Below are positions 8,950-16,844 of a stretch of 47,008 nucleotides of DNA, one piece after another (the first letter of the stretch is position 1; every line of letters starts with the position of its first letter). The position numbers and the translations under genes were made by a program. Under the pieces are notes generated by a model. That model was given only the letters and a program-made list of their open reading frames with translations, did no database searches and was not told the DNA's origin. Source of the stretch: Schinkia azotoformans LMG 9581 (lineage in GTDB: Bacteria; Bacillota; Bacilli; Bacillales; Bacillaceae_J); the NCBI RefSeq assembly GCF_000307855.1, contig NZ_AJLR01000151.1:1-47008 (forward strand), read 5' to 3'.

Positions 8950-8978
8950 TTGCAAAATATGGTTTTCTACGATACTAT
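8950..8978 (+). promoter_or_regulatory. metK promoter
   Basis: A -35 TTGCAA (8950-8955) and a -10 TACTAT (8973-8978) with a 17-bp spacer place the start of transcription a few bases before the SAM riboswitch. Confidence 0.65.
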
Positions 8979-8992
8979 AGGTCAGAACGGAT

Positions 8993-9227
8993 ACTCTCTT
9001 ATCCCGAGTTGGTGGAGGGGGGACAGACCCTAAGAAACCCGGCAACCGACACTATTATTATTTCCATGAAATTATCGCAACTATCCGGTTTATTTCGTTG
9101 GAAAATAAAAAATGGTGACAAGGTGCTTAACCTGTTGCAAGACAAGCTTTTGTCTTGAGCGATAAGAGTGAAAGGCTTAGTTGATTAAACAACCTTTCCT
9201 CATTTATTTGTAGGAAAGGTTTTTTTG
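8993..9227 (+). promoter_or_regulatory. SAM-I (S-box) riboswitch with terminator, controlling metK
   Basis: The leader starts with the P1 strand CTCTTATCC (about 8995-9003), paired with the GATAAGAG at 9161-9168. Between them are the S-box core GGTGGAGGG and the hallmark AAACCCGGCAACC, followed by GGTGCTTAACC. The expression platform ends in the terminator stem AACCTTTCCT (9191-9200)/AGGAAAGGTT (9212-9221) plus a T-run. High S-adenosylmethionine should close P1 and favour termination, giving feedback control of SAM synthetase. The P3 region is somewhat long. Confidence 0.95.
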
Positions 9228-9359
9228 CGTCTTTATATGATTTATTTTGAGTTTTTTATACAAAGATGGATACCTTAAAATATAGAAAAGGTATGAGCCA
9301 ACGTATAAAGGGAATGAGTACCGTTAAAATTGATTTATTCTTAGGAGGTACATATTTAA

Positions 9360-10559
9360 ATGACAAAGAATCGTCGTTTGTTTACTTCAGAATCAGTAAC
9401 GGAAGGACACCCGGATAAAATATGTGATCAAATTTCTGATGCTATTTTGGATGAGATCCTTAAAAACGATCCAAACGCTCGTGTAGCGGCTGAAACGACT
9501 GTAACAACAGGCTTGGTACTAGTTGCCGGCGAAATTACCACATCCACTTATGTGGATATTCCAAAAATTGTACGTGAAACAGTTGATGGCATTGGGTATA
9601 ATCGTGCAAAATATGGATTTGATGCTGAGACATGTGCTGTTTTAACATCGATTGATGAACAATCTCCTGATATTGCAATGGGTGTTGATAAAGCGCTGGA
9701 AGCCCGTGAAGGTAAAATGTCAGATGAAGAGATTGAAGCGATTGGAGCAGGAGACCAAGGATTAATGTTTGGATTCGCTTGTAATGAAACACCTGAATTA
9801 ATGCCGCTTCCTATTTCATTGGCACACAAACTATCACGCCGATTGGCAGAGGTTCGTAAAAATGAAACCCTTTCCTATTTACGTCCCGATGGTAAGACAC
9901 AAGTAACGGTTGAGTATGACGAAAACGATAAACCGGTGCGCATTGATGCTATTGTTGTATCCACACAGCATAATCCGGAAATATCATTAGAACAAATTCA
10001 AAAAGATATTAGGGAATTTGTCATTAACCCAATTGTTCCAAAAGAGCTTATTGATGAAAAAACAAAATACTTCATTAATCCTACAGGCCGTTTCGTAATT
10101 GGCGGACCTCAAGGTGATGCTGGCTTAACAGGCAGAAAAATTATTGTTGATACTTATGGAGGATATGCACGTCATGGCGGTGGTGCATTCTCTGGGAAAG
10201 ATCCAACAAAGGTTGACCGCTCAGCGGCTTATGCAGCAAGATATGTAGCCAAAAATATTGTTGCAGCTGGGTTAGCTGAAAAGTGTGAAGTCCAGCTTGC
10301 CTACGCAATTGGTGTTGCCCAACCGGTATCGATTGCTGTTGATACGTTTGGAACTGGAAAGGTTTCAGAAGAGAAGTTAGTTGAAGTTGTCCGTAATAAC
10401 TTTGACCTTCGTCCTGCTGGAATCATCAAAATGTTAGACTTACGTCGCCCAATCTATAAAGAAACGGCTGCTTACGGACATTTTGGTCGAATCGACCTTG
10501 ATGTACCTTGGGAAAAAACAGATAAAGCAGAAAGACTACAAAAAGAGGCATTACAATAA
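9360..10559 (+). CDS. metK: S-adenosylmethionine synthetase
   Basis: This 399-residue cytosolic enzyme joins ATP and methionine to form SAM, releasing phosphate and pyrophosphate. The three-repeat MAT fold is evident. Seen in order are [16 protein letters not shown] (ATP and metal), the methionine-loop segment [21 protein letters not shown], and [21 protein letters not shown] (P-loop-like signature 2). The length is typical. ATG 9360 follows TAGGAGG. The gene sits behind a SAM riboswitch and ends at a terminator (10567-10605), so it is monocistronic. Confidence 0.98.
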   Translation: MTKNRRLFTSESVTEGHPDKICDQISDAILDEILKNDPNARVAAETTVTTGLVLVAGEITTSTYVDIPKIVRETVDGIGYNRAKYGFDAETCAVLTSIDEQSPDIAMGVDKALEAREGKMSDEEIEAIGAGDQGLMFGFACNETPELMPLPISLAHKLSRRLAEVRKNETLSYLRPDGKTQVTVEYDENDKPVRIDAIVVSTQHNPEISLEQIQKDIREFVINPIVPKELIDEKTKYFINPTGRFVIGGPQGDAGLTGRKIIVDTYGGYARHGGGAFSGKDPTKVDRSAAYAARYVAKNIVAAGLAEKCEVQLAYAIGVAQPVSIAVDTFGTGKVSEEKLVEVVRNNFDLRPAGIIKMLDLRRPIYKETAAYGHFGRIDLDVPWEKTDKAERLQKEALQ

Positions 10560-10566
10560 TAATAGA

Positions 10567-10605
10567 GGGTAGATAAGCTTTAGAAGTTTATCTATCCTTT
10601 TTTTT
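10567..10605 (+). terminator. metK terminator
   Basis: The stem GGGTAGATAAGCTT/AAGTTTATCTATCC (12 of 14 Watson-Crick plus wobble pairs) is followed by a run of eight T. Confidence 0.85.
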
Positions 10606-10642
10606 AGAGGGAATGGGCGCATATCCATAATTTTGAAATAAA

Positions 10643-10765
10643 TTGGTATAAAAATGTTTTATAGGGTATACTATGAAAAAGGGTTTAAAAATTCATATTT
10701 TGAAGTCGCTTATTATAAAGATATAACACATCCTATTTTGTTATGTTTTTATAATAAGTTTTTTT
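10643..10765 (+). ncRNA. candidate small transcript or attenuator leader upstream of the YdjO-like gene
   Basis: A promoter-like pair, TTGGTA (10643-10648) and TATACT (10667-10672) with an 18-bp spacer, would start a transcript near 10679. A stem of about 20 bp (arms 10709-10728 and 10739-10758, 17 pairs perfect) then ends in a T-run to 10765. The terminated RNA would be about 85 nt. It stops 61 nt before the next gene. It could be a stand-alone RNA or a leader that must be read through to express the cold-inducible gene. This is inference from layout only. Confidence 0.4.
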
Positions 10766-10826
10766 GTTGCAATCATGGCTAATTTGGATTTTTTATGAAC
10801 ATAATTCTCGAAAGGTGTGGTAGGTA

Positions 10827-11033
10827 ATGGCTTTTGGAAGAAGACCAGTAGAAGAGGTTGTTACAGAGGAGACTAAGGTGTGGGTGTGTACTTCAGATGA
10901 TTGCAACTGTTGGGTTCGTGATAACTTCAAAAGTAGTGACGAGCCAGCTTGTCCATTATGTCATAGCGAAATGAGCCCAAGTACTAAAATGCTGCAGGTC
11001 GTTGAAAATCACAGCCGACATAATTTTAAATAA
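10827..11033 (+). CDS. YdjO-family cold-inducible zinc-ribbon-like protein
   Basis: This 68-residue cytoplasmic protein contains two paired-cysteine sets, VCTSDDCNCW and ACPLC, which look like a small metal-binding ribbon. Length and sequence fit the cold-inducible YdjO family of Bacillaceae, whose molecular role is not known to me. ATG 10827 is preceded by AAAGGTGTGG. It lies immediately upstream of a CspA-type cold-shock gene, a pairing that supports a cold-stress role. Its own leader carries a strong stem-loop (10709-10765). Confidence 0.8.
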   Translation: MAFGRRPVEEVVTEETKVWVCTSDDCNCWVRDNFKSSDEPACPLCHSEMSPSTKMLQVVENHSRHNFK

Positions 11034-11037
11034 AAAT

Positions 11038-11066
11038 TTGACTTAGGAAATTATATGGTATATTAT
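11038..11066 (+). promoter_or_regulatory. promoter upstream of csp leader
   Basis: A -35 TTGACT (11038-11043) and a -10 TATTAT (11061-11066) with a 17-bp spacer lie 5 nt after the stop codon of the YdjO-like gene. The predicted start near 11073 gives a 5' leader of about 170 nt for the cold-shock gene. Confidence 0.55.
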
Positions 11067-11115
11067 TAGGCATACGCTATTAAGTTCGTTTATAAAATTT
11101 TGCATGTATATACGT

Positions 11116-11180
11116 AAGTCGTGACTGCAAATGGAATGTGGACGATTACTTTCTCCACAATTTGTAGTTACGGCTTTTTT
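11116..11180 (+). promoter_or_regulatory. stem-loop (terminator-like) in the csp 5' leader
   Basis: A 17-bp stem formed by AAGTCGTGACTGCAAAT and ATTTGTAGTTACGGCTT (with G-U pairs) encloses a short inner hairpin GTGGA...TCCAC and is followed by a T-run at 11175-11180. It lies between the promoter at 11038-11066 and the csp start. It could be an attenuator, a temperature-responsive leader, or the end of a separate 105-nt RNA. Confidence 0.6.
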
Positions 11181-11244
11181 ATATTTGATTAAATGTAAGT
11201 AAATAAGCTTATGGTGATTAATAAAAATATTGGAGGAAATACAA

Positions 11245-11445
11245 ATGAAAACTGGTACAGTTAAATGGTTTAATGCAGAAAAAGGTTTTGGATTTATTGA
11301 AGTTCAAGGTGGAGAGGATGTTTTCGTACATTTCTCAGCTATTCAAAGCGATGGCTTTAAGTCATTAGAAGAAGGTCAAAAAGTTTCTTTCGAAGTTGTT
11401 GAAGGAAACCGTGGACCACAAGCTGCTAATGTTCAAAAAGCATAA
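11245..11445 (+). CDS. cold-shock protein, CspA family
   Basis: This 66-residue single cold-shock domain is a nucleic-acid-binding OB fold that melts RNA structure at low temperature. Both RNA-binding motifs are intact: KGFGFIEV (RNP1) and DVFVHFSAI (RNP2). The sequence is close to Bacillus CspB/CspD and S. aureus CspA; I do not choose among these names. ATG 11245 is used because TGGAGG lies at the right distance; the in-frame codon at 11230 overlaps that site. A terminator follows (11468-11488). The long structured leader suggests post-transcriptional control, as known for csp genes. Confidence 0.95.
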   Translation: MKTGTVKWFNAEKGFGFIEVQGGEDVFVHFSAIQSDGFKSLEEGQKVSFEVVEGNRGPQAANVQKA

Positions 11446-11467
11446 TTAGCGTAATAGAATATAGCAT

Positions 11468-11500
11468 GGGGTTGTCAATGACAGCCCCCCTATATATTTT
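11468..11500 (+). terminator. csp terminator
   Basis: A 9-bp GC-rich stem, GGGGTTGTC/GACAGCCCC, with a 3-nt loop is followed by a U-rich tract. Confidence 0.8.
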
Positions 11501-11762
11501 ATCTACTAAACTCCTCTTGGTTGATTCCATCTTTTTATCCCACATTATTTTATTTTTCAAATTATCTAATGTTTAAATTGATTAACAAGTTGGTTTTTAT
11601 AAGCTAATTCCCATGGCGCGGCCTAGGAGCCGTAAAGATGAAAGAGAGGCAGGGCTTTCGTTGTTTTAGATATATCTGTCGAGAAGTGTTTAGTAAAAAT
11701 AACAAGGAGACTATGCTTCAAAGCTAAAGTCTCCAACTACATATAATTTTAATTTATTCGTA
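11501..11762. other. intergenic DNA without recognised gene
   Basis: AT-rich sequence between the csp terminator and the repeat at 11763. A short GC-rich patch, GGCGCGGCC, is present near 11617. No ORF with a ribosome binding site is visible. Confidence 0.5.
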
Positions 11763-11911
11763 ATTGTCTAGCTACAGTGCCCAGCGACTCGAAAAACTTC
11801 ACAGGCCTCCCTACGATAAGTCAACATCGACTCACCATGCTCGTCGTGTTTCCTTTATCTCAGTCGACATGCTCCAGTTTTTTCGTCGCTAGACGGGCAC
11901 CTCCGCTTTTC
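11763..11911. repeat. dispersed palindromic repeat, long copy
   Basis: This 149-bp element starts TTGTCTAGCT, then CAGTGCCCAGCGACT, and ends GTCGCTAGACGGGCAC followed by CGCTTTTCTA. Both ends match the 62-bp copy at 27216-27277, which lacks the middle. The ends are complementary (GCCCAGCGAC with GTCGCT..GGGC), so the unit folds into a long hairpin. It abuts the ytoA stop codon. Confidence 0.75.
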
Positions 11912-12423
11912 TATTTTTGCAAACCTTTATAAAATTGACCTTTTTCTACATATTCCCGTCTAATTCTAGCCATGTCTTTCAGGTCTTCTTCATTCAATTC
12001 GCGGACGACTTTCGCGGGGCGTCCAAATGCTAATGTGTTTGGCGGAATTTTTTTGCCTTGAGAAACGAGGCTGCCGGCACCGATAAAAGCACCTTCCCCA
12101 ATCTCAGCACCATCCAAAATCGTTGAGCCCATCCCAATTAAAGCATTTTTTCTAATCGTACAGCTATGTAAAATAACCATATGTCCCACTGTTACGTCAT
12201 CTTCTATTATTAGCGGGTTATTAGGACTTTGGTGAAGGACTGAGTTGTCCTGGATACTTACACGATCCCCGATAATGGTCGGGGCTACATCGCCACGGAT
12301 GGATGTATTGAACCAAATATTAGTTAATTCACCAATCGAAACGTCACCAGTTATAGTTACATAATCTGCAATAAAAGCGCTTTCTGCTATTTTTGGATAT
12401 TTTCCCTTGAATTCATAAATCAT
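11911..12423 (-). CDS. ytoA: gamma-carbonic-anhydrase-like hexapeptide-repeat protein (YtoA)
   Basis: This 170-residue left-handed beta-helix protein is built from hexapeptide repeats (for example AFIADYVTITGDVSIGELT and IGMGSTILDGAEIGEGAFI). The three metal-ligand histidines of the gamma-carbonic-anhydrase family are recognisable in SVLHQSP and VGHMVILHSC. Such proteins are trimers with zinc or iron at the interfaces; many relatives lack measurable carbonic anhydrase activity, so the reaction is not certain. ATG 12423 (MIYEFKGKYP) follows AAGGA and gives the usual length; the longer in-frame start would add 25 unlikely residues. The stop codon touches the dispersed repeat at 11763-11911. Confidence 0.88.
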   Translation of the reverse strand: MIYEFKGKYPKIAESAFIADYVTITGDVSIGELTNIWFNTSIRGDVAPTIIGDRVSIQDNSVLHQSPNNPLIIEDDVTVGHMVILHSCTIRKNALIGMGSTILDGAEIGEGAFIGAGSLVSQGKKIPPNTLAFGRPAKVVRELNEEDLKDMARIRREYVEKGQFYKGLQK

Positions 12424-12513
12424 AACAATATCATTCCTTTTTAAAAAAATTTGTGTCTTGAATAAAGGTCCGCTCAAACCATAAAATGATTGTATCATGG
12501 ATAATTGGTAAAA

Positions 12514-12618
12514 TTAACTTTATTCAGCGGAAAATTCTTTTAATCATAAAATGGAGAAATGACTCCCATTATGTATTACGTATCAATAGAGATTCAAACC
12601 CCTGCTGAATAAAGTTAA
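12514..12618. repeat. 15-bp perfect inverted repeat flanking 75 bp
   Basis: TTAACTTTATTCAGC at 12514-12528 is exactly complementary to 12604-12618. The intervening AT-rich 75 bp has no ORF. It is adjacent to a second hairpin element (12619-12690). It looks like a miniature mobile or REP-like element in the ytoA-ytpA gap. Confidence 0.6.
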
Positions 12619-12690
12619 GCCTCTGGCGAATGCCTCAGATTTTTTAGAGGAAATTATCGAGCAAGCTCGATAAAAATCTGGGCGCCAATA
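12619..12690. repeat. structured palindromic element upstream of ytpA
   Basis: Nested stems are seen: inner TTATCGAGC/GCTCGATAA (12654-12662 and 12665-12673) and an outer CAGATTTTT/AAAAATCTG pairing (12636-12644 with 12672-12680, sharing edge bases). GGCG flanks occur on both sides. It sits 40 bp before ytpA and may be transcribed as part of its leader. Confidence 0.5.
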
Positions 12691-12728
12691 CACCAAGGCA
12701 TATTTGATTAGTAAAGGAGACTTTTTTC

Positions 12729-13520
12729 ATGTGGAAGTGGGAAGTTGAAGACCCTCGTGGAGTGTTTGTAGTTGTTCATGGTGCATTTGAACATCAGGGA
12801 CGCTATAAGTGGTTAACAGAAATGTGGAAAGCAAGCAAAATGAATGTAGTACTTGGCGACTTGCCTGGTCAAGGTACTTCTACAAGAAAAAGAGGGCATA
12901 TCGATTCTTTTAATGAATATATAGATACGATTTGCGGATGGATTGAGGAAGCAAGAGTGTATGATTTACCGATCTTTTTGCTTGGCCACAGCATGGGGGG
13001 CTTAGCTGTCATTCGGACATTGCAGGAAAAACAATTACCTATAAAGGCAGCTGTTTTGTCTTCTCCGTGTTTAGGACTAACAAACCCACCACCGAAAGGG
13101 TTACAATTAGCTGCAAAAGCTTTAAATGTAGTCGTTCCTTCCCTCCGGCTTGCTTCCCATATGGAACCGAAAATTGCGACACGAAATAAAGAAGTGATGC
13201 AATTCGATGAAAATGACTCGCTTTATGTGACAAAGGTTTCTGTCCGCTGGTATCAAGAGCTTATGAAGGCAATGGAGCAGGCAAATCGAAATATTGATAA
13301 ATTACCTGATGATATTCCGGTATTACTGATGCAAGCAGGGGCGGATAAAATTGTCGATAAAGTTGTTGTAAAAGAATGGTTTAATAAAATAAAAGTAAAT
13401 GAAAAGCTTTATAAAGAATGGCCAAAGCTTTATCATGAAATTTTCAATGAACCGGAAAGAGATGAAGTATTTAAATATGCCAAAGGTTTTATAGAAATGC
13501 AATTGCAAAAATCTTTTTAA
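12729..13520 (+). CDS. ytpA: alpha/beta hydrolase, monoacylglycerol-lipase-like (YtpA)
   Basis: This 263-residue serine hydrolase of the Hydrolase_4 type has VVVHGAFEHQGRYKWL at the oxyanion hole, the nucleophile elbow LGHSMGGLAV (Ser near 89), an Asp in QAGADKIVD and a His in KLYHEIFNE. In B. subtilis YtpA is a lysophospholipase linked to the lysophospholipid antibiotic bacilysocin. No signal peptide is present. ATG 12729 follows AAAGGAG. The stop lies 35 nt before the TTG start of ytpB, so ytpA-ytpB is an operon. Confidence 0.88.
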   Translation: MWKWEVEDPRGVFVVVHGAFEHQGRYKWLTEMWKASKMNVVLGDLPGQGTSTRKRGHIDSFNEYIDTICGWIEEARVYDLPIFLLGHSMGGLAVIRTLQEKQLPIKAAVLSSPCLGLTNPPPKGLQLAAKALNVVVPSLRLASHMEPKIATRNKEVMQFDENDSLYVTKVSVRWYQELMKAMEQANRNIDKLPDDIPVLLMQAGADKIVDKVVVKEWFNKIKVNEKLYKEWPKLYHEIFNEPERDEVFKYAKGFIEMQLQKSF

Positions 13521-13555
13521 TTTTTTTGATAGATCTTGTTTGGAGTGAAAAAGGA

Positions 13556-14635
13556 TTGACAGCACCAGGCTACGTATTTTACTTAATGAAAAAAATATAT
13601 AAAAATGTTTTTCCAAATGTCCATCAACAATTAAATAAATGGAAAAAAAAAGCGAGCGAAATTCCTGATCCTGAACTTAGAAAGCAGGCATTAGCCAGTA
13701 TTAATTCGAAAACCTTTCATTGTGAAGGTGGAGGAGTCTATGCCATTTTGGCAAGGGAATCACTAACCGATTGTATTGAATTCATTGTCGCTTATCAAAC
13801 GATTAGTGATTACTTGGATAATTTATGCGACAGAAGCACCTCCTTAGACCCAGTTGATTTCAAGTGCCTGCATGAGTCGATGCTGCATGCCTTAACACCG
13901 GGTGCAAGTACGAAAAATTATTATTGCTACCGCAAGGAGCAGGATGATGGGGGCTATTTGTGTGAATTAGTGGAGACATGTCAAAAAACTCTTATGAGAG
14001 TAAAGCACTATGAAAAAATTGCTCCTTATTTACATGAATTAGCTTCCTATTATTGCGACTTGCAGGTGTACAAGCATATTAAACCTGAAGAACGGGTACC
14101 TGAATTGGAAGCATGGTTTGAATTGTATAAGGAAAAGCTGCCGAAAATGGAATGGTATGAATTTTCGGCCTGTGCAGGTTCAACATTAGGAATTTTTTGC
14201 TTAGTTGCCTATGGCTTCAATTCAGTTTTTACTGACAAAGAAATGTTGCAGGTTAGACAGGCTTTATTTCCATATGTCCAAGGCCTTCATATTTTATTAG
14301 ATTATTTTATTGATCAAGAAGAAGATAGGATAGGCGGGGATTTGAACTTCTGCTTTTATTATCCAAGCCCGGAAGTATTAAAAATAAGGCTTGTTCATTT
14401 TTTTGAACAAGCCAATGTACATATTAAAGGATTACCGGATGAAACTTTCCATCGCTTAATTAATCATGGACTTTTAGGTCTATATCTTTCCGATCCGAAG
14501 GTAAAGAGACAAACCGAAATTCAACGTGTTATGCGAAAAATTTTAAAAAGCGGCGGATTTACTTCCTTATTTTTTTACATAAATGGACGTTGGTATCGTA
14601 AAAATGTAGGACAAAATAGAAAGGTTGCCTCTTAA
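13556..14635 (+). CDS. ytpB: tetraprenyl-beta-curcumene synthase family protein (YtpB)
   Basis: This enzyme of about 359 residues belongs to the YtpB class of terpene synthases, which in B. subtilis cyclise long-chain prenyl diphosphates to tetraprenyl-beta-curcumene (sesquarterpenoid pathway). Conserved features are KTFHCEGGGVYA near the N-terminus and the aspartate-rich stretch ISDYLDNLCDRSTSLDPVDF, a likely metal/diphosphate site. A second acidic patch is YFIDQEEDRIGGDLNFCFYY. The start is probably TTG 13556: a GGAGTG site lies 8 nt before it and the product then begins at the usual place. An upstream in-frame ATT-type extension (from 13526) lacks a site. It follows ytpA in one operon. Confidence 0.88.
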   Translation: MTAPGYVFYLMKKIYKNVFPNVHQQLNKWKKKASEIPDPELRKQALASINSKTFHCEGGGVYAILARESLTDCIEFIVAYQTISDYLDNLCDRSTSLDPVDFKCLHESMLHALTPGASTKNYYCYRKEQDDGGYLCELVETCQKTLMRVKHYEKIAPYLHELASYYCDLQVYKHIKPEERVPELEAWFELYKEKLPKMEWYEFSACAGSTLGIFCLVAYGFNSVFTDKEMLQVRQALFPYVQGLHILLDYFIDQEEDRIGGDLNFCFYYPSPEVLKIRLVHFFEQANVHIKGLPDETFHRLINHGLLGLYLSDPKVKRQTEIQRVMRKILKSGGFTSLFFYINGRWYRKNVGQNRKVAS

Positions 14636-14665
14636 GTTTCTGTTGAGACAACCTTTCACTTTTTG

Positions 14666-15241
14666 TTATTTGATTTTTTCTATTGCGATTACAAATGGTG
14701 CATGATTAATTTGGTTCAAAAATTGATATTGCAGCACTTGGGCCTGTTTTTGATCAATCGTTTTAACATATTGAATCAACTGATCCCGTTCAATTTGACC
14801 CTCGGGATGTCCATGGTAGACAACAAGTACAATGATTCCACCCGGGGGCATCATTGTTAGCAGCTGTTTCACGGCGCTTATGCTAGAGTCCGGGGTTGTA
14901 ACAATGGTTTTGTCTCCACCCGGTAAATAACCTAAATTGAAAATGGCAGCTTTGATTTTTTTATGAAGTTCTGGTGGAATAACAGATTCAATTTGATCAT
15001 GACTTTTTAGAAAAAGTTCTACTCTTATCTGGAGTTCATATTCTTGTAGGCGCAGGTGTGCCTTTTCCAGCGCATCCTGCTGGATGTCAAAACCGTAAAC
15101 CTTTCCGCTTGAACCCACCAAATTGGCCAATAATACCGTATCATGACCATTTCCAACGGTCGCGTCGATAGCAATATCTCCTTCTTTGACAGCAGCTTCA
15201 AGCAATGAATGGGCAAACGGCAAAACTCGTTTCAACATCAT
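14666..15241 (-). CDS. ytqB: tRNA wobble-uridine methyltransferase MnmM (YtqB)
   Basis: This 191-residue class I SAM-dependent methyltransferase is a single Rossmann domain with motif I AIDATVGNGHDTVLLA, the acidic ribose-binding end in VYGFDIQ, and AAIFNLGYLPGGDK and PGGIIVLVVYHGH as later motifs. B. subtilis YtqB has been assigned as MnmM, methylating nm5(s2)U34 to mnm5(s2)U34 in tRNA. ATG 15241 is preferred: AGAAGG lies 9 nt upstream and the ATGA overlap with the ytqA stop gives translational coupling; ATG 15250 abuts the site. It is second in the ytqA-ytqB operon and converges on ytpB. Confidence 0.88.
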   Translation of the reverse strand: MMLKRVLPFAHSLLEAAVKEGDIAIDATVGNGHDTVLLANLVGSSGKVYGFDIQQDALEKAHLRLQEYELQIRVELFLKSHDQIESVIPPELHKKIKAAIFNLGYLPGGDKTIVTTPDSSISAVKQLLTMMPPGGIIVLVVYHGHPEGQIERDQLIQYVKTIDQKQAQVLQYQFLNQINHAPFVIAIEKIK

Positions 15242-16194
15242 TGCGAACATCCTTCTTTGACTGCTAATTTACCCTGCCAACTATCGCGTCTTTTCAGCTC
15301 GGCATCAATCGCATTTAAAACTTCCCATTTCTTTAGACTCCACATTGGACCAATCATTAAATCGGGCGGCCCGTCACCTGTGATGCGATGAATCACAATT
15401 TCAGGGGGTAAAATCTCCAATTGGTCACATACTAAATTTACATAATCCTCAAAAGATAAAAATTGGAGCAAGCCTTTTTCATACTGCTTGACCATCGGGG
15501 TTCCTTTTAGCAAATGAAGAAGGTGAATTTTAATTCCTTGAATATCAAGCTTTGCAACTTCTTTTGCTGTTTCTAACATCATTTCTGGTGTTTCTTGCGG
15601 AAGTCCATCAATAATATGGGAACAAACTCTAATACCATGCTTTCTGAGCTTTGTAACGCCTTCTTTGTAACAGTCATAGTCATGAGCACGATTGATTAGA
15701 TTTGCTGTTGATTCATGTACGGTCTGAAGGCCAAGCTCGACCCATAAATAAGTCCGTTCATTCAGTTCTGCCAAATATTCAACGACATCATCCGGGAGAC
15801 AATCCGGTCTTGTTGCAATCGACAAACCGACTACATCGGGCTGTTGTAAAATAATTTCATATTTTTCTCGAAGCTCTTTAACAGGTGCATACGTATTTGA
15901 AAATGCTTGGAAATAGCCTAGATATTTTCCGTCTTTCCATTTCTCATGCATTTTCGTTCTTATATCATTAAATTGTTTAACTAAATGATCGGTACGATTA
16001 CCGGCAAAATCACCGGAACCGGCAGCACTACAAAAAGTACACCCGCCATGGGCAACCTTTCCGTCCCGATTCGGGCAGTCAAAGCCGCCATCAAGTGCCA
16101 CCTTAAATACTTTATGTCCAAATGTTTCACGTAAATGGTAGTTCCATGTATGGTACCGCTTTTGGTCAGTTGTATAAGGGAATGAATTCTTCAT
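15238..16194 (-). CDS. ytqA: radical SAM protein, TIGR01212/YhcC family (YtqA)
   Basis: This 318-residue radical SAM enzyme has three cysteines that bind the 4Fe-4S cluster. They lie in FDCPNRDGKVAHGGCTFC, which is C-x10-C-x2-C, the unusual spacing typical of the YtqA/YhcC family rather than CxxxCxxC. A TIM-barrel continues with GLSIATRPDCLPDD and LGLQTVHESTANLINRAHD. It is coupled to ytqB through an ATGA overlap. YtqA has recently been linked to the same tRNA wobble modification as MnmM (acting before YtqB); I recall this link but cannot verify it here. ATG 16194 follows AAGGAGGG. Confidence 0.88.
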   Translation of the reverse strand: MKNSFPYTTDQKRYHTWNYHLRETFGHKVFKVALDGGFDCPNRDGKVAHGGCTFCSAAGSGDFAGNRTDHLVKQFNDIRTKMHEKWKDGKYLGYFQAFSNTYAPVKELREKYEIILQQPDVVGLSIATRPDCLPDDVVEYLAELNERTYLWVELGLQTVHESTANLINRAHDYDCYKEGVTKLRKHGIRVCSHIIDGLPQETPEMMLETAKEVAKLDIQGIKIHLLHLLKGTPMVKQYEKGLLQFLSFEDYVNLVCDQLEILPPEIVIHRITGDGPPDLMIGPMWSLKKWEVLNAIDAELKRRDSWQGKLAVKEGCSQ

Positions 16195-16268
16195 CTGTAT
16201 TCCCTCCTTCTTTTGAAATTACTTTTGTGTTATTAAACACACTGTGTCATTTTAGCATGATAACCACT

Positions 16269-16412
16269 TTTGGGACAAGAGGTTGGGACGCAGGGTCGGG
16301 TTCTGTGGTCAGGAGTTCCCCAGAGCCAGAGTTCCCGACCCTGTGTCCCGGAGCAATCCCGTGGCCCAGAGCCAGAGTTCCCGACCCTATGTCCCACCCC
16401 AACCCCGTGGGC
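16269..16412. repeat. GC-rich REP-like repeat cluster
   Basis: Three related half-palindromes occur: TTGGGACGCAGGGTCGGGTT (from 16283), and two near-identical inverted units AGAGCCAGAGTTCCCGACCC (from about 16322 and 16368), each continuing into TGTCCC or TATGTCCC. GC content is far above the surroundings. Both strands show long open frames here, but these are a by-product of composition. It lies between the divergent ytqA and ytzC genes. Confidence 0.75.
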
Positions 16413-16497
16413 CGTATAACAATCCTGCAACCTGTACAAAATAATAATGCTGCACCTAACCAAAACCTACTCCATTTAAATAAAGGAGGAATCTTCA

Positions 16498-16773
16498 ATG
16501 GCAACACGTGCATCAGTTGACCAACATATCAACAGAGCTGAAGAAGCTTGTAAATACGCATTAGAACAATTGGAAGTTGCGAACCAGCAAGAGCATTACA
16601 ATACGACTGAGTATATAGATGCGCAAATGATGTTAAATGAGTCCTACATGGAACTGCAAAAGCTAATGTTAAGCTCCAATAAGCAGCAGAAAGAGCGTTT
16701 ATACCGGATGCAATTACAAATTAATCGCATCCAAAATGATATGATTTTAGATCAGCAAAACTTATTAATGTAG
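16498..16773 (+). CDS. ytzC: small YtzC/DUF2524-family protein
   Basis: This 91-residue, Gln- and Glu-rich, almost entirely helical protein (for example VDQHINRAEEACKYALEQLE and KERLYRMQLQINRIQNDM) forms a probable antiparallel coiled coil without membrane or signal segments. Size, position next to ytqA and helix pattern fit DUF2524 (YtzC) of Bacillaceae. The function is not known. ATG 16498 follows AAAGGAGG. It lies upstream of the leuS T-box promoter and is likely monocistronic. Confidence 0.75.
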   Translation: MATRASVDQHINRAEEACKYALEQLEVANQQEHYNTTEYIDAQMMLNESYMELQKLMLSSNKQQKERLYRMQLQINRIQNDMILDQQNLLM

Positions 16774-16792
16774 CTCATATTTGCCAATGGAC

Positions 16793-16821
16793 TTGACAAT
16801 GAACCGGTAAATTCTTAAAAT
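16793..16821 (+). promoter_or_regulatory. leuS promoter
   Basis: A consensus -35 TTGACA (16793-16798) and TAAAAT (16816-16821) are separated by 17 bp, just upstream of the T-box leader. Confidence 0.75.
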
Positions 16822-16844
16822 ACAGACTATATGATATAAACAAC

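Noticed and set aside
13323-13616. 97-codon minus-strand ORF across the ytpA-ytpB junction
   Set aside because: Its translation is Phe/Ile-rich antisense of AT-rich coding DNA with no ribosome site; a shadow.
16233-16520. Overlapping ORFs on both strands of the GC-rich patch (76-132 codons)
   Set aside because: They lie over the REP-like repeats, have biased repetitive translations and no ribosome binding sites; the open frames are a composition effect.
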